64,000 nt of DNA from an uncultured Halieaceae bacterium (GCA_913057135.1 CAJXNM010000001.1:1-64000); one strand, 5' to 3'; counted from the stretch's first letter, positions 1-8,635 are shown. A program made the numbers and translations. The notes: generated by a model from the letters alone, not told the origin.

Positions 1-1
1 G

Positions 2-77
2 GCCCAGATAGCTCAGTTGGTAGAGCAGGGGATTGAAAATCCCCGTGTCGGCGGTTCGATTCCGTCTCTGGGCACCA
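2..77 (+). tRNA. tRNA-Phe (anticodon GAA)
   Basis: The 76-base cloverleaf starts at base 2. The acceptor stem pairs bases 2-8 with 67-73 at all seven positions, the discriminator is A74, and CCA is encoded at 75-77. The anticodon loop carries GAA at 35-37, which reads UUC and UUU, so this is tRNA-Phe. The T-loop GGTTCGATTCC is standard. The gene stands alone; its promoter lies outside the window. Confidence 0.97.
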
Positions 78-112
78 TCCCACACTTCCCAAGTGCCTAC
101 GGCGTTTTGTCC

Positions 113-138
113 CCCGAAACCCGAACGAGTTTTTCGGG
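113..138 (+). terminator. Possible hairpin terminator after tRNA-Phe
   Basis: CCCGAAA at 113-119 pairs with TTTCGGG at 132-138, and an overlapping alternative pairs CCCGAA at 120-125 with TTCGGG at 133-138. It lies about 36 bases after the tRNA. There is no clean run of T after the stem, so it may serve 3' processing rather than factor-independent termination. Confidence 0.35.
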
Positions 139-268
139 TGCTAAAAACTAACGATCAAATCGGGAATGAAATGAAACACTCGTTTCGTTTGATGAACCCA
201 TATGACGGGAGCGTTAACGAGAAGCAAACCCTCTCTGCGACGTTTAAGACGGCGCATAGCGGCGCAAA

Positions 269-1057
269 CTATCCTTCTAGTATTGGCCGATAGGTAGGTG
301 CTGCATCAAGCACAATATCGTCACTGCCAACCCCGTCGAAGGGGTCCTCGAGGTGCTCTTGTAGGTTGTCGAGGGACACCAGCACCAAGCTATAGAGTAC
401 CGCCACAACGTAGCCCACCTGGGGAAACGCGATCGATTCGGCACACAGAAAGGCGAAATAAGGTCCGAATGCGATGGGGAATAGATTCAAGAAGACACTA
501 CTGTAGGCGCGCAAGGTCACAGGCGTTCGGTACATGGCAATATTCCTGAGTAACTCATAGTCACGCATCATATTGCTGAGATATTGGTTGGCCCGGGACA
601 ACTCAGAGCCGCTGACACCACCCGTGCGCAACTGCTCATGGGACAGGGAAATATCCGAGAACACCCCATAAACCCTCGATAAATCCTGGACATGCTCGGC
701 GCCACTGGTCAGATCTTGCTTAATCGCTACCAGCAGAGACTCAATAAGCGCTCGTATTCGATGACGGTGGTCAGAATTAGGGGCTTGATCGCCGGGTACC
801 CAATCCCGGTGGGCGTAATAGAGCGAGACCGCATTCGCCTTAATTCCCGAGAACGACATCAGTGCGTCCTCGCGACGCTTATAGGCGGCGTTAATCGAGA
901 AAACAATGGGAAAAACCACCGCCAAGCCAATCAACCCCGTGGGGATCTCGGCGAGTATGTTGAACCGTTGGCAAGCATAGGTTGACGCGATGGCCAGCAC
1001 GGTAACGATGACCGTTTGGTGATCGAGCACCGTTGCAAAATTTCTAAGTGTTTTCAT
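269..1057 (-). CDS. Bestrophin-like four-helix membrane protein
   Basis: A 262-residue inner-membrane protein with two hydrophobic hairpins, about residues 14-57 and 188-228, separated by a long polar alpha-helical region. Directly after the last helix is LDNLQEHLEDPFDG (about 229-242) followed by an acidic DD. This resembles the conserved end of the bestrophin / UPF0187 (YneE) anion-channel family, where a helix is followed by an E-x-PFG-type motif and an acidic patch. Assignment is by this motif and topology; bacterial bestrophins are usually somewhat longer, so it may be a divergent relative. It is transcribed away from the export-like operon starting at 1301, and the 243-base gap between them probably holds both promoters. 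Substrate is unknown. Confidence 0.6.
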   Translation of the reverse strand: MKTLRNFATVLDHQTVIVTVLAIASTYACQRFNILAEIPTGLIGLAVVFPIVFSINAAYKRREDALMSFSGIKANAVSLYYAHRDWVPGDQAPNSDHRHRIRALIESLLVAIKQDLTSGAEHVQDLSRVYGVFSDISLSHEQLRTGGVSGSELSRANQYLSNMMRDYELLRNIAMYRTPVTLRAYSSVFLNLFPIAFGPYFAFLCAESIAFPQVGYVVAVLYSLVLVSLDNLQEHLEDPFDGVGSDDIVLDAAPTYRPILEG

Positions 1058-1266
1058 GACGAAACCACACCTTTTTTGTTGCTGGCATTAATCAAGATGT
1101 TAAGACAACACCTATTGCGGAATTGTGTCAGTCAATCACCACCATGAGTCATATCAACCGGATGATACGGACAAGACTCGGCTACGGCTTTCGACAGGGA
1201 TATCAGCGTCGTTTCTATCACACTCTACAATCCTTCCTAACCCCACCTCCGTATAAAATGGCGGCA

Positions 1267-1290
1267 AGTGCGCCCCAGAAGGGGCGCGTT
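1267..1290 (+). promoter_or_regulatory. GC-rich hairpin just upstream of the export-like operon
   Basis: GCGCCCC at 1270-1276 pairs perfectly with GGGGCGC at 1281-1287 around an AGAA loop, extended by one A-T and two G-T pairs. The hairpin ends 10 bases before ATG 1301 and 22 before ATG 1313. A strong stem this close to the start could mask or space the ribosome binding site (GGAG at 1297-1300). The structure is seen; the regulatory role is inferred. Confidence 0.45.
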
Positions 1291-1300
1291 ATGACTGGAG

Positions 1301-2974
1301 ATGCATCCCCGTATGGGAAAAAAAGCAGTAGATCTGTTAGCAACGCGACGTAGCTTGCGCCGATTATTGGCGCCGGAGTCAAAGTTTCTCAATGTCGTCA
1401 TCATCTATGGTCTGGCCATCAGCCTTATGACGCTGGCTGTACCCATCGCTGTTCAAACATTGATTAACACCATCGCTAATATAGGGTCCATGCGGGCAGT
1501 GGTCGTTCTGTCAATTACCCTTTGCTTGCTGCTCTTAGTGTCCGGTGTTCTCAGCGCGCTGCGACTCTGGATAGTGGAGCTCTATGAGCGGCGGGTGTAT
1601 GCGCGGCTCACCGCAGAAATGAGCTACCGATTGATTAGGGCACCCCACGATTTCTTCGAGGGCCGCCGCAACGCTGGTATCACCCACCGATACTTCGACA
1701 TCATGACCCTGCAAAAAAATGTGCCGCGGTTAATGGTCGATGGCTTCACACTGGTGCTGCAAATGCTAGTGGGCTTTACGCTTGTGTCGTTCTATCACGA
1801 ATGGTTGTTCCTCTTTAACATGATCGTCATTGTGATTATGTACGCGATTTGGCGCATTTGGGCTTATCGGGCCAAAGAAACCGCCCTGGAGCTGTCACGC
1901 AGTAAATATGTCATGGCCAAATGGCTCAGTGACGTCGAAGTAGCCCATGAATTCTTCAAGGCAAGCCGCCACGCTGATCTAGCGGCACAAACCACCAACG
2001 CAAACGCTAAATATTTCGTTGAAAGTCACGGCAATCACTTTCGCTACACCTTCACCCAAGCGATTATGTTCCTGCTGTTATCGGCGTTCGGCAGTGCCGC
2101 CCTGTTGGGGTTAGGTGGCTGGTTAGTCAGCCGAGGGCAATTGTCTATTGGCCAACTGGTGGCGGCAGAGCTCATCATGGCCACCATCTTTCAGAACCTA
2201 TCGCGCTTTGTCAGCTATCTAAAGTCCTATTACGAACTGTACGGTGCCGCGGATAAGATCACCGAGCTGCTGTCTGTTCCCCAAGAGCCCGAGATACATG
2301 TTAGGGGCGCAGAGCCCACCTCCGGCGACCTCGAGTTCCACAATGTGCAAGTACGTCGAGGAGATAGAGTTTGCCAAGTCGACCTTACACTACAAAGTGG
2401 TCAGAAAATGTTTGTCCAAGCGAGCGAGGCTTGGATTCAGCGCAAAGTGCTTAATGCCATTCGCTACCACGAAACCCCCGAATCGGGCTGGATCACCCTG
2501 GGCGGAAAGTCTCTGGCAGACCTCGATCAATATGAAGTTCGCCAGGTCATTCATAGTATCGACCGCAATTTAATTGCCGAATGTTCAATAAGGGAGTTCC
2601 TCAGACTGTCGGCGCCCGATGCCGGTACCCACGACATTATGACGGTGCTTCGGGATGTCAGACTCTGGTCGGTGGTAGAGCAATTTCCCGAAGGTCTCGA
2701 TACCCGTTTATCGGTCTTGGGTGCACCCTTCCAAAGCGTGGAAGTGCTGTTATTGAAACTGGCTGCGGCGATTCTGGCGCACCCTAAAGTATTGGTCCTC
2801 AATCAGCGTTTTGACAATGTACTGGGACATGCCCGCGAACACATTATGCAGGTACTTGAGCAACAACCCTTCACCGTGCTGTATTTCACCAGCTATCCCG
2901 ATAACCGTTTCTTTGACGGTTGCTTGCACTTAACCCCCATTAATAGCAGCCCAGAGGCGCAAAGTGATGACTGA
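1301..2974 (+). CDS. ABC-exporter-like protein with degenerate ATPase domain
   Basis: 557 residues with the architecture of a type I secretion ABC exporter: six hydrophobic helices (about 30-300) and a C-terminal domain (about 343-545) that follows an ATP-binding cassette in outline. Aligned by eye, all catalytic motifs are missing. The Walker A site reads QASEAWIQRKVL (373-384) with no GxxGxGK. The Q-loop glutamine is absent (SIDRN, 419-423). The LSGGQ region reads GAPFQSVEVLLLK (474-486). Walker B ends in LVLNQ instead of LLLDE (497-501), and the switch histidine is replaced in YFTSYPDN. Surrounding family landmarks (FPEGLDTRL, LAAAILAHPKVLVL) stay in frame, so this is not a frameshift. The start may be ATG 1301 or ATG 1313. 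It overlaps the HlyD gene by 11 bases. Alternative: a non-ATPase scaffold or sensor rather than a pump. Confidence 0.85.
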   Translation: MHPRMGKKAVDLLATRRSLRRLLAPESKFLNVVIIYGLAISLMTLAVPIAVQTLINTIANIGSMRAVVVLSITLCLLLLVSGVLSALRLWIVELYERRVYARLTAEMSYRLIRAPHDFFEGRRNAGITHRYFDIMTLQKNVPRLMVDGFTLVLQMLVGFTLVSFYHEWLFLFNMIVIVIMYAIWRIWAYRAKETALELSRSKYVMAKWLSDVEVAHEFFKASRHADLAAQTTNANAKYFVESHGNHFRYTFTQAIMFLLLSAFGSAALLGLGGWLVSRGQLSIGQLVAAELIMATIFQNLSRFVSYLKSYYELYGAADKITELLSVPQEPEIHVRGAEPTSGDLEFHNVQVRRGDRVCQVDLTLQSGQKMFVQASEAWIQRKVLNAIRYHETPESGWITLGGKSLADLDQYEVRQVIHSIDRNLIAECSIREFLRLSAPDAGTHDIMTVLRDVRLWSVVEQFPEGLDTRLSVLGAPFQSVEVLLLKLAAAILAHPKVLVLNQRFDNVLGHAREHIMQVLEQQPFTVLYFTSYPDNRFFDGCLHLTPINSSPEAQSDD

Positions 2975-3989
2975 CTTTCGTGCAGACTACTTTGCGCATA
3001 TGGAAACCCTTAAGCGCGTTCGATTACCCAATGTCTATCGGGTAGTTAGTGCACTTTTGCTTGGCCTGGTTGTGGTAGTTGCAAGCGTGCTGTGGTTTGT
3101 GCCCTGGATTCAAACCGCCTATGGCGACGGGGTGGTAGACACCCTCAACCCCAACCAGCGTATCCAGGCTATTTCAGCCTTGGTGCCTGGTCAGGTGAAA
3201 GAGTGGCATGTTAGGGAAGGCCAAAGTGTGGCGGCCGGTGATCCGGTGGTCACACTGGTCGACGCAGACCCTGCACTTATCGAGCGTCTCGAAAATCAAA
3301 TTCAGGCGGCAACACAGCAAAAAGCAGCTCAAGAGTCCGCGCTGGCCACCGAAGAGAACAATCTAAAAAGACAGCTGGGCTTGAAAGAAAGAGGGCTGAC
3401 CTCTCAACGGGATATCGAAAAAGCTAACCTTGAGATTCAAAAGATCAAAGCCGAGATTGCAAAAATTGACGCCGAGCTCAACAAACTGAAGGTTCAAAAA
3501 GCTCGGCAATCGCTGCAAACCAAGGTGGCGCCAATGGCGGGCACCATTTTGCGGCTTCTGTCCTCAGGCACCGCCACCTATTTGAAACCCGGTGATGTGG
3601 TGGCCTCCTTTATTCCTGACGGAGTAAAGCGGTCGGCGGTGATAACAGTGAACGGCCTCGATGCCACGCTGATTCAACCCGGACGTGAGGTGCGACTCCA
3701 ATTCGATGGCTGGCCGGTATTCCAGTTTAGCGGCTGGCCTGATCTGGCGGTGGGAACGTTCAGCGGTATCGTCGATTTCGTGGAGCCGGTGGCCAATCAA
3801 CAGGGCCAGTTCCGGGTATGGGTAAAGCCAGACCCGAATGCGGTACCCTGGCCCGATGAGGAACATATTCGTCTGGGTAGCCGAGTGCGAGGCTGGGTGC
3901 TGCTTGAGGAGGTGCGCTTGGGTTACGAACTTTGGCGTCAACTCAACAACTTCCCGCCCATCAATCCCGCAGTTAACGGGCAACCCTAA
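2964..3989 (+). CDS. HlyD-family periplasmic adaptor protein
   Basis: A 341-residue membrane-fusion protein that would bridge the inner-membrane partner and an outer-membrane channel. It has a short cytoplasmic N-terminus, one membrane helix (about 27-50) and a biotinyl-lipoyl-like half-motif (VPGQVKEWHVREGQSV, about 74-89). A coiled coil rich in Gln, Lys and Glu follows (about 107-178), then the second lipoyl half and a beta-barrel region. The coiled coil is shorter than in HlyD itself. Either GTG 2964 or ATG 2967 can start it, with GAGG at 2954-2957. It overlaps the upstream ABC-like gene by 11 bases, and its stop codon overlaps the next ATG, which indicates translational coupling of all three genes. 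With the ABC partner lacking ATPase motifs, the energy source is unclear. Confidence 0.9.
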   Translation: MMTDFRADYFAHMETLKRVRLPNVYRVVSALLLGLVVVVASVLWFVPWIQTAYGDGVVDTLNPNQRIQAISALVPGQVKEWHVREGQSVAAGDPVVTLVDADPALIERLENQIQAATQQKAAQESALATEENNLKRQLGLKERGLTSQRDIEKANLEIQKIKAEIAKIDAELNKLKVQKARQSLQTKVAPMAGTILRLLSSGTATYLKPGDVVASFIPDGVKRSAVITVNGLDATLIQPGREVRLQFDGWPVFQFSGWPDLAVGTFSGIVDFVEPVANQQGQFRVWVKPDPNAVPWPDEEHIRLGSRVRGWVLLEEVRLGYELWRQLNNFPPINPAVNGQP

Positions 3990-5443
3990 TGGCCTATCGC
4001 TTCCCCATCGCCGCGCTTGCGCTAGCGCTGGCGGCCAACTTGAGTATGGCCGATGGGCCCAAAGAGGCCGTCGAGCCCCAGTCAGTGGCGCTCACGCAAG
4101 AGACGATAAGCGCACCGACCGTGCAGCAACTGGTTGAGGGCATTGTTCGGCACCACCCGGAATTTAGGGCCACCCTTGCCCGTACCGATCAAGCCGCAGG
4201 ATTGCAGCAGGTGGCGGATGCGGCATTTGACGCGCGTATCACGCAAGATACCGGGGTGCGCGCCTCGGGCTATTACGACGGCAGCTACGCCAAACAGACC
4301 ATTAGCCAGCCTATCGCGGCAATGAATGGTGAGCTATTCGGTAGCTACCGCATCGCCGGTGGTCAGTTTCCCGTTTACGAAGCAGAGTTCGATACCCTCG
4401 ATCTTGGTGAAGCGAGCATGGGGATTCGGCTGTCACTACTTCAGAATCGTGTGCTGGATGAGCGTCGCATTGAATTGCAACAAGCCGCATGGAAACTACT
4501 GGCCGCCCAATCAAAGCAAGATGTCGAACTCAATAAACTGGTCTATGCGGGGGTATCGAGCTACCTGAATTGGTACCAAAGCTTCCGCCGTTTGGGGGTT
4601 ATTCGGGATTTGGTCAGAATTACCCAAGAGCGCTTTAGCGGCATTGAAGCGCGGGTAGACAGCGGTGACCTGGCCCAAATCAGCTTGACCGAGTTTCAAT
4701 CAACCCTGTTGCGGCGGCAGCTGCTGGAGCGAGAAGCCGAGCAACGCTTCGAATTAGCCAAGCAACAACTTGCCTATTTTTGGCGGGTCAGTAACAGCGC
4801 CATGGCAACACCACAAGCAATGGGCCAACCACCGCAGGATATTGGCTGGCCCTACAAAGCGCCCAGCATCGACCTGTCGGCCTTTGATGATCAAATTGCA
4901 CAACATCCGAGCGTCAGTGCATTGAATGCGCAGCTAGAACAAGCGCGCAATCAGCAGCGATTAGCCCGCAACGAAGTACTGCCGCAACTCGATCTTGAAT
5001 TGAAAGTAGCGCGGGACATCGGGCAAGGCATAGAGCCCTTGACCGGTAACGATTCCATCATTGGCCTGTCATTTTCAGTGCCAATCGGTCAGCGAGCTGC
5101 CCGTGCCCGTGAGTCCATTGCCGCAGCCGGTGTCCGAGAACTCGAATTCGAGAGCGTCGTCCTAACCGATCAGTTGCGACGGGATGTGGCGCTATCCCTT
5201 GAGGCCCTGGACTACGGACGCCGTATTTTGGCTATCAGTCGTGAACAAGAAGCGGTTGCTGAACAGCTACAACGCCAGGAGCAGGAGCGATTCGAAGCCG
5301 GTGTCAGCGACCTATTTCTGTTGATCAACCGAGAAACCGCGGCCCTGCAAGCCCACCTAAAGTCGGTGGATGCGGAAGTGGATTTGATGCGCCAAGAGTT
5401 GGCCTTGCAAGCCACACTGGCCCAGTTACTGCCTAGCGCCTGA
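3989..5443 (+). CDS. TolC-family outer-membrane efflux protein
   Basis: 484 residues with a cleavable signal peptide (hydrophobic AALALALAANLSMA). The body is a long alpha-helical hairpin protein typical of the outer-membrane efflux protein family, with repeated Gln/Glu/Arg-rich helices (for example around 225-275 and 400-470). It should form the trimeric outer-membrane and periplasmic tunnel of a tripartite exporter. The ATG shares its A with the TAA stop of the HlyD gene, so it is the third gene of the coupled operon. It is distinct from the second tolC at 17464-18897 and has no close resemblance to it beyond the family pattern. Its 3' end overlaps the convergent permease gene by 18 bases, leaving no room for a separate terminator. 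Confidence 0.9.
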   Translation: MAYRFPIAALALALAANLSMADGPKEAVEPQSVALTQETISAPTVQQLVEGIVRHHPEFRATLARTDQAAGLQQVADAAFDARITQDTGVRASGYYDGSYAKQTISQPIAAMNGELFGSYRIAGGQFPVYEAEFDTLDLGEASMGIRLSLLQNRVLDERRIELQQAAWKLLAAQSKQDVELNKLVYAGVSSYLNWYQSFRRLGVIRDLVRITQERFSGIEARVDSGDLAQISLTEFQSTLLRRQLLEREAEQRFELAKQQLAYFWRVSNSAMATPQAMGQPPQDIGWPYKAPSIDLSAFDDQIAQHPSVSALNAQLEQARNQQRLARNEVLPQLDLELKVARDIGQGIEPLTGNDSIIGLSFSVPIGQRAARARESIAAAGVRELEFESVVLTDQLRRDVALSLEALDYGRRILAISREQEAVAEQLQRQEQERFEAGVSDLFLLINRETAALQAHLKSVDAEVDLMRQELALQATLAQLLPSA

Positions 5444-6292
5444 GGTGTGGCGCCTTAGTTTCAGCGCAGCGAATGCACCCAGCAAAATAAACATTGCGCC
5501 CAAGAGGGTTGTCGGCTTGGGTATTTCTCCAAAGAACAAGGCGCCCAACACCGCGGCAAAGACAATTTGTAGGTAACTGAGGCTTGCGGCACGACTGGCA
5601 GAATCGCGACCCATGGCGTAGGTCAGTGCCAGCTGGCCCAACTGCGCAAAGACCCCAACCCCCAACATAGCTGCCCACCCCACAGGGGTTGGCCAGATAA
5701 AGTCAGCGGCACCCACCAGTAGCGTGGCAGGTACGCACACCATGGGAAAGTACAGAACGATAACCGCCGGGTGTTCAAAAGGTGCCAATTTACGCACCAA
5801 GGTGTAGGCCAACCCGCTGCCGAAGGCACCACCCAAACCCGCGATTATTGGGAGCCATGGCATCGCTGGGGCGTGCGGCCCCGAAGTGGGTGACAGCATC
5901 ACCCCCAAACCCACCAAGCTGAGCAATACGCAAATAACCGTCGCCCGCTCGGGCACCTCTCGCAGTAGCCAATAGGCCAATACCGCTGTGAATACCGGAT
6001 GCAGATACTGCAGAATGGTGGCCTGAGCGTAAGGCAGGTGCAAAATGGCATAGAACACGCAGCTCAGTGACAGAAAGCCCACTGTACCCCGGGCCAGAAG
6101 CAGCCAACGCCGATTGCCCAGAGGATGTACGCGGGCGCGCTGAATGGCCACTAGGGACAATGCCACCGAAATCACGGCGCGCACGGCAATGATCTGCATA
6201 ACGGGTAAACCGGTGGCCCCCGCAAGTTTTACCATGACGCCCATAATGGCAAAACTGAGTGCACTTAGTAGCATGTAGTGGGCGCCGCTCAT
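5426..6292 (-). CDS. EamA/DMT-superfamily permease
   Basis: A 288-residue integral membrane protein with about ten hydrophobic helices arranged as two EamA repeats. Seen features include the N-terminal MSGAHYMLLSALSFAIMG, the charged cytoplasmic loop RARVHPLGNRRW, and a second repeat containing LSYLQIVFAAVLGALFFGE, which is typical of drug/metabolite transporters of the RhaT/YdcZ-like group. The transported compound cannot be read from sequence. It is transcribed toward the TolC-type gene and overlaps its 3' end by 18 bases. It diverges from the ion-channel gene at 6361 across a 68-base gap. Confidence 0.9.
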   Translation of the reverse strand: MSGAHYMLLSALSFAIMGVMVKLAGATGLPVMQIIAVRAVISVALSLVAIQRARVHPLGNRRWLLLARGTVGFLSLSCVFYAILHLPYAQATILQYLHPVFTAVLAYWLLREVPERATVICVLLSLVGLGVMLSPTSGPHAPAMPWLPIIAGLGGAFGSGLAYTLVRKLAPFEHPAVIVLYFPMVCVPATLLVGAADFIWPTPVGWAAMLGVGVFAQLGQLALTYAMGRDSASRAASLSYLQIVFAAVLGALFFGEIPKPTTLLGAMFILLGAFAALKLRRHTSGARQ

Positions 6293-6360
6293 GGACCGGC
6301 ACCTTTTGCTATATGCTTAGCAGTGACGAGCCGTGCGACACCAGGAGTTTGTGATACGCA

Positions 6361-6792
6361 ATGAATCATCTGTTCCTACTACTATTGCTCAACATCGCAC
6401 TGGTGGCAGCAGCCGTATTTCTGCATTACGAGGTATTGAGTCGTCTATCCCATGATATGCCCCTATTACCCTTGAGGCCTCGGGGACGAATCATTTTTGG
6501 TGTGGCCGCTATATTACTGGCGCACTCACTGGAAGTGGCTTTATTCGCCTTTGGCTACTGGCTATCGATCAGTTTCGATCAAGGGGCCCTGGCAGGGGAA
6601 TTCAGTGGCCATATCAGCGATTACATGTACTTCTCGTATGTCACCTTCACCACAGTGGGTTACGGCGACATCGTGGCACAGGGCCATATCCGTTGGCTGG
6701 CCGCCATCGAGTCGCTAACGGGGTTTGTACTGATTACCTGGACCGCATCGTACTTCTATATTGTGATGTCACAACAGTGGAATCGCGGCTGA
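6361..6792 (+). CDS. Small potassium-channel protein (Ion_trans_2)
   Basis: 143 residues. There are three hydrophobic helices (about 3-22, 42-64 and 117-136), with a pore loop before the last one carrying TFTTVGYGDI, the K+ selectivity filter TVGYGD. This is a minimal pore module with an extra N-terminal helix and no RCK/TrkA-N or voltage-sensor domain, so gating is probably intrinsic. It should work as a tetramer in the inner membrane. It is a single gene between divergent permease and convergent DUF1653 genes. Selectivity is well supported by the filter; the physiological role is unknown. Confidence 0.9.
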   Translation: MNHLFLLLLLNIALVAAAVFLHYEVLSRLSHDMPLLPLRPRGRIIFGVAAILLAHSLEVALFAFGYWLSISFDQGALAGEFSGHISDYMYFSYVTFTTVGYGDIVAQGHIRWLAAIESLTGFVLITWTASYFYIVMSQQWNRG

Positions 6793-6812
6793 GTCTGCCG
6801 ACCACTAGGCCA

Positions 6813-7031
6813 CTAGCTGTCGGCCTGCCATTGGAATCGGGGGATCGACTCTCCATCGACAGTGACCTGTTCAGTGAACATTTTCAGGGGCCGTACCCAC
6901 AGATCGCGTGCACCGTATAGGGTGCGGTAAACCACCAGCCACTCCTCGGTCTCCGAGTGACGAGCCACGTCTATAACCAGATATTCACCGCCCTTGTAGT
7001 GTCGATAGCGACCGGGTTTGATGCTCGCCAC
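6813..7031 (-). CDS. DUF1653 protein
   Basis: 72 residues, the usual size of DUF1653. It shows the family pattern: PGRYRHYKGGEYLVIDVARHSETEE, written here in pieces as GRYRHYKGG (7-15) and a later RPLKMFTEQV. The start is GTG 7031, which overlaps the TAG stop of rdgC by one base and has GGAGG four bases upstream, so translation is coupled to rdgC. The fold is a small beta barrel and function is not known. Confidence 0.9.
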   Translation of the reverse strand: MASIKPGRYRHYKGGEYLVIDVARHSETEEWLVVYRTLYGARDLWVRPLKMFTEQVTVDGESIPRFQWQADS

Positions 7032-7933
7032 TATTCCTCCAAACCACCAAAAGCCTGAACTAACAACGGCATTAATTCACCGATAGCCTCACTCATTAGC
7101 AGGAAATCCGCATCTCGACGGGCCAACATATCGTCATTGATATCGTCATTGGCACCCACCAATTCCTCACCAAACTTGAGTCGGCGCAGCACCAAATCAG
7201 AACCAAGAATAAAACTTAAACGGTCTTGCCAATTAAGCGCCAACCGCTCTACATACTTCCCCGACTCAATGTGAGAGCGTATCTCATCACAATCAAGCAG
7301 CATGCTTCGAGCACGAACCACACCGCCATCATCTCCCGGCTCCACCAGGTCGGCCTCGGTGCCGAAGCTAAAATCTGACGGTAGCTGATTGTGCAATAAC
7401 CACTCGCTCATGACTCGAGCCGGTGACTGGCGGGTCGTCGGCAGTGCCGCGGGCAAACTGCCCAATGCCTCACGGAGCAGACTCAAAAAATCTTCCGCAC
7501 GGGGTGCGCTGGCGTTATTGACCCAAAGCCAACCATCGCGCTCACAGACCAATGCCTCGACAGCACTCGATCGACTGAACGCACGGGGAAGAAAGTCTTG
7601 GGTTACCTCATCGGCAATGGTCAGACGCTCTTTACGGTAAACCTTTCGGCCCTCTGCCACCTGAATTTGGCCGACTCGATTATTGACCTCTTCGCGCACA
7701 ACCGTTGTTGGCAACAACTTCTCTTCCCGTTTAAGACGCAACAACCAATAAGGTCCGGCGGCGTGCACGAGAGTATCGGCACTATCAGCCAGGGCCGAGA
7801 CCCAACCACTGCTCTGGGGTTGAGTGGGACGGCAGGGTACAAAAGGCCGGCTGCCCAATCGCTGCTCGAGGTCATCGGCCGATAGACCCCAGCGCTCGGT
7901 CAGTCGGTACGGGCGAATATTTTTAAACCACAT
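7031..7933 (-). CDS. rdgC: Recombination-associated protein RdgC
   Basis: RdgC is a ring-shaped nucleoid-associated DNA-binding protein that limits RecA activity. The start at ATG 7933 gives the family-typical N-terminus MWFKNIRPYRLTE and about 300 residues, matching E. coli RdgC; AAGGGA lies about seven bases upstream. The longer reading frame adds seven residues and is unlikely. Conserved landmarks include the early GFVPP-like segment (here RPFVPCRPTQPQSSGW) and LPRAFSRSSAVEALV in the middle. The downstream DUF1653 gene is coupled by a one-base overlap. Confidence 0.95.
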   Translation of the reverse strand: MWFKNIRPYRLTERWGLSADDLEQRLGSRPFVPCRPTQPQSSGWVSALADSADTLVHAAGPYWLLRLKREEKLLPTTVVREEVNNRVGQIQVAEGRKVYRKERLTIADEVTQDFLPRAFSRSSAVEALVCERDGWLWVNNASAPRAEDFLSLLREALGSLPAALPTTRQSPARVMSEWLLHNQLPSDFSFGTEADLVEPGDDGGVVRARSMLLDCDEIRSHIESGKYVERLALNWQDRLSFILGSDLVLRRLKFGEELVGANDDINDDMLARRDADFLLMSEAIGELMPLLVQAFGGLEE

Positions 7934-8191
7934 AGCAGTGTCCCTTGGCGGCATTCGCCGAGTCGTGTCGTGGGAAAGGCAGGCACGGGTGTAGGATAGA
8001 ACCCGTCATCTGGTCAGTGTGCCGATGATTACAGCAGCCGGCGAAGGTACCGGTTTCAAGCCGAGCGCTCAAGGGGCTAACCCACCAACCCTTGGCAGCT
8101 ACGTCAAGCTGATGCACAGTAACAATTCAAACAGGGCAGATCCCTTCAGCGACACAAACACTCAACCCACACCCAACAGGACCGGCTCCGA

Positions 8192-8632
8192 ATGCGCTAT
8201 TTGCACACCATGATCCGAGCATCCGATTTAGATGCCACTCTCGATTTCTTCTGTAACAAGCTGGGCTTGGTAGAAGTGCAGCGCTACGACAATGAACAGG
8301 GCCGCTTCACCCTGGTTTTCCTAGCGGCGCCCGCCGATGCAGAGCGGGCCGCCACACACAGCTCGCCGCTTCTTGAAATCACATGGAACTGGGACCCTGA
8401 GGACTATACGGGCGGTCGGAATTTTGGCCACCTCGCCTACCGTGTTGACGACATTTATGCGGTTTGCCAACGCTTGATGGATGGCGGGGTGACCATTAAT
8501 CGACCACCTCGGGACGGACGTATGGCCTTCGTGCGCTCCCCCGACGGTATATCCATTGAGCTACTGCAGGAAGGGTCTCCCTTGGCGCCCAGCGAACCCT
8601 GGCTGTCGATGCCCAACGAGGGCAGCTGGTAA
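8192..8632 (+). CDS. gloA: Glyoxalase I-like VOC protein
   Basis: 146 residues of the vicinal-oxygen-chelate fold, two beta-alpha-beta-beta-beta modules. It would convert the hemithioacetal of methylglyoxal and glutathione to S-lactoylglutathione. Candidate metal ligands are in the expected places: His5 (RYLHTMIR), Glu in [10 protein letters not shown], His in NFGHLAYRV, and Glu in ISIELLQ. Length and the [12 protein letters not shown] segment match the short Ni-dependent bacterial glyoxalase I. The C-terminal tail is about 10-15 residues longer than E. coli GloA. It is a single gene ending three bases before the convergent amidotransferase gene. Confidence 0.88.
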   Translation: MRYLHTMIRASDLDATLDFFCNKLGLVEVQRYDNEQGRFTLVFLAAPADAERAATHSSPLLEITWNWDPEDYTGGRNFGHLAYRVDDIYAVCQRLMDGGVTINRPPRDGRMAFVRSPDGISIELLQEGSPLAPSEPWLSMPNEGSW

Positions 8633-8635
8633 GTA

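Noticed and set aside
33-293. 86-residue frame starting in tRNA-Phe
   Set aside because: It begins inside the tRNA and has no protein character.
1123-1353. 76-residue frame before the export-like operon
   Set aside because: Runs into the start of the ABC-like gene in another frame and spans the hairpin leader; no ribosome site or family pattern.
2315-2950. Frameshift or sequencing error explaining the missing ATPase motifs
   Set aside because: Family landmarks before, between and after the missing motifs are in the same frame, and no other frame restores a Walker A or LSGGQ.
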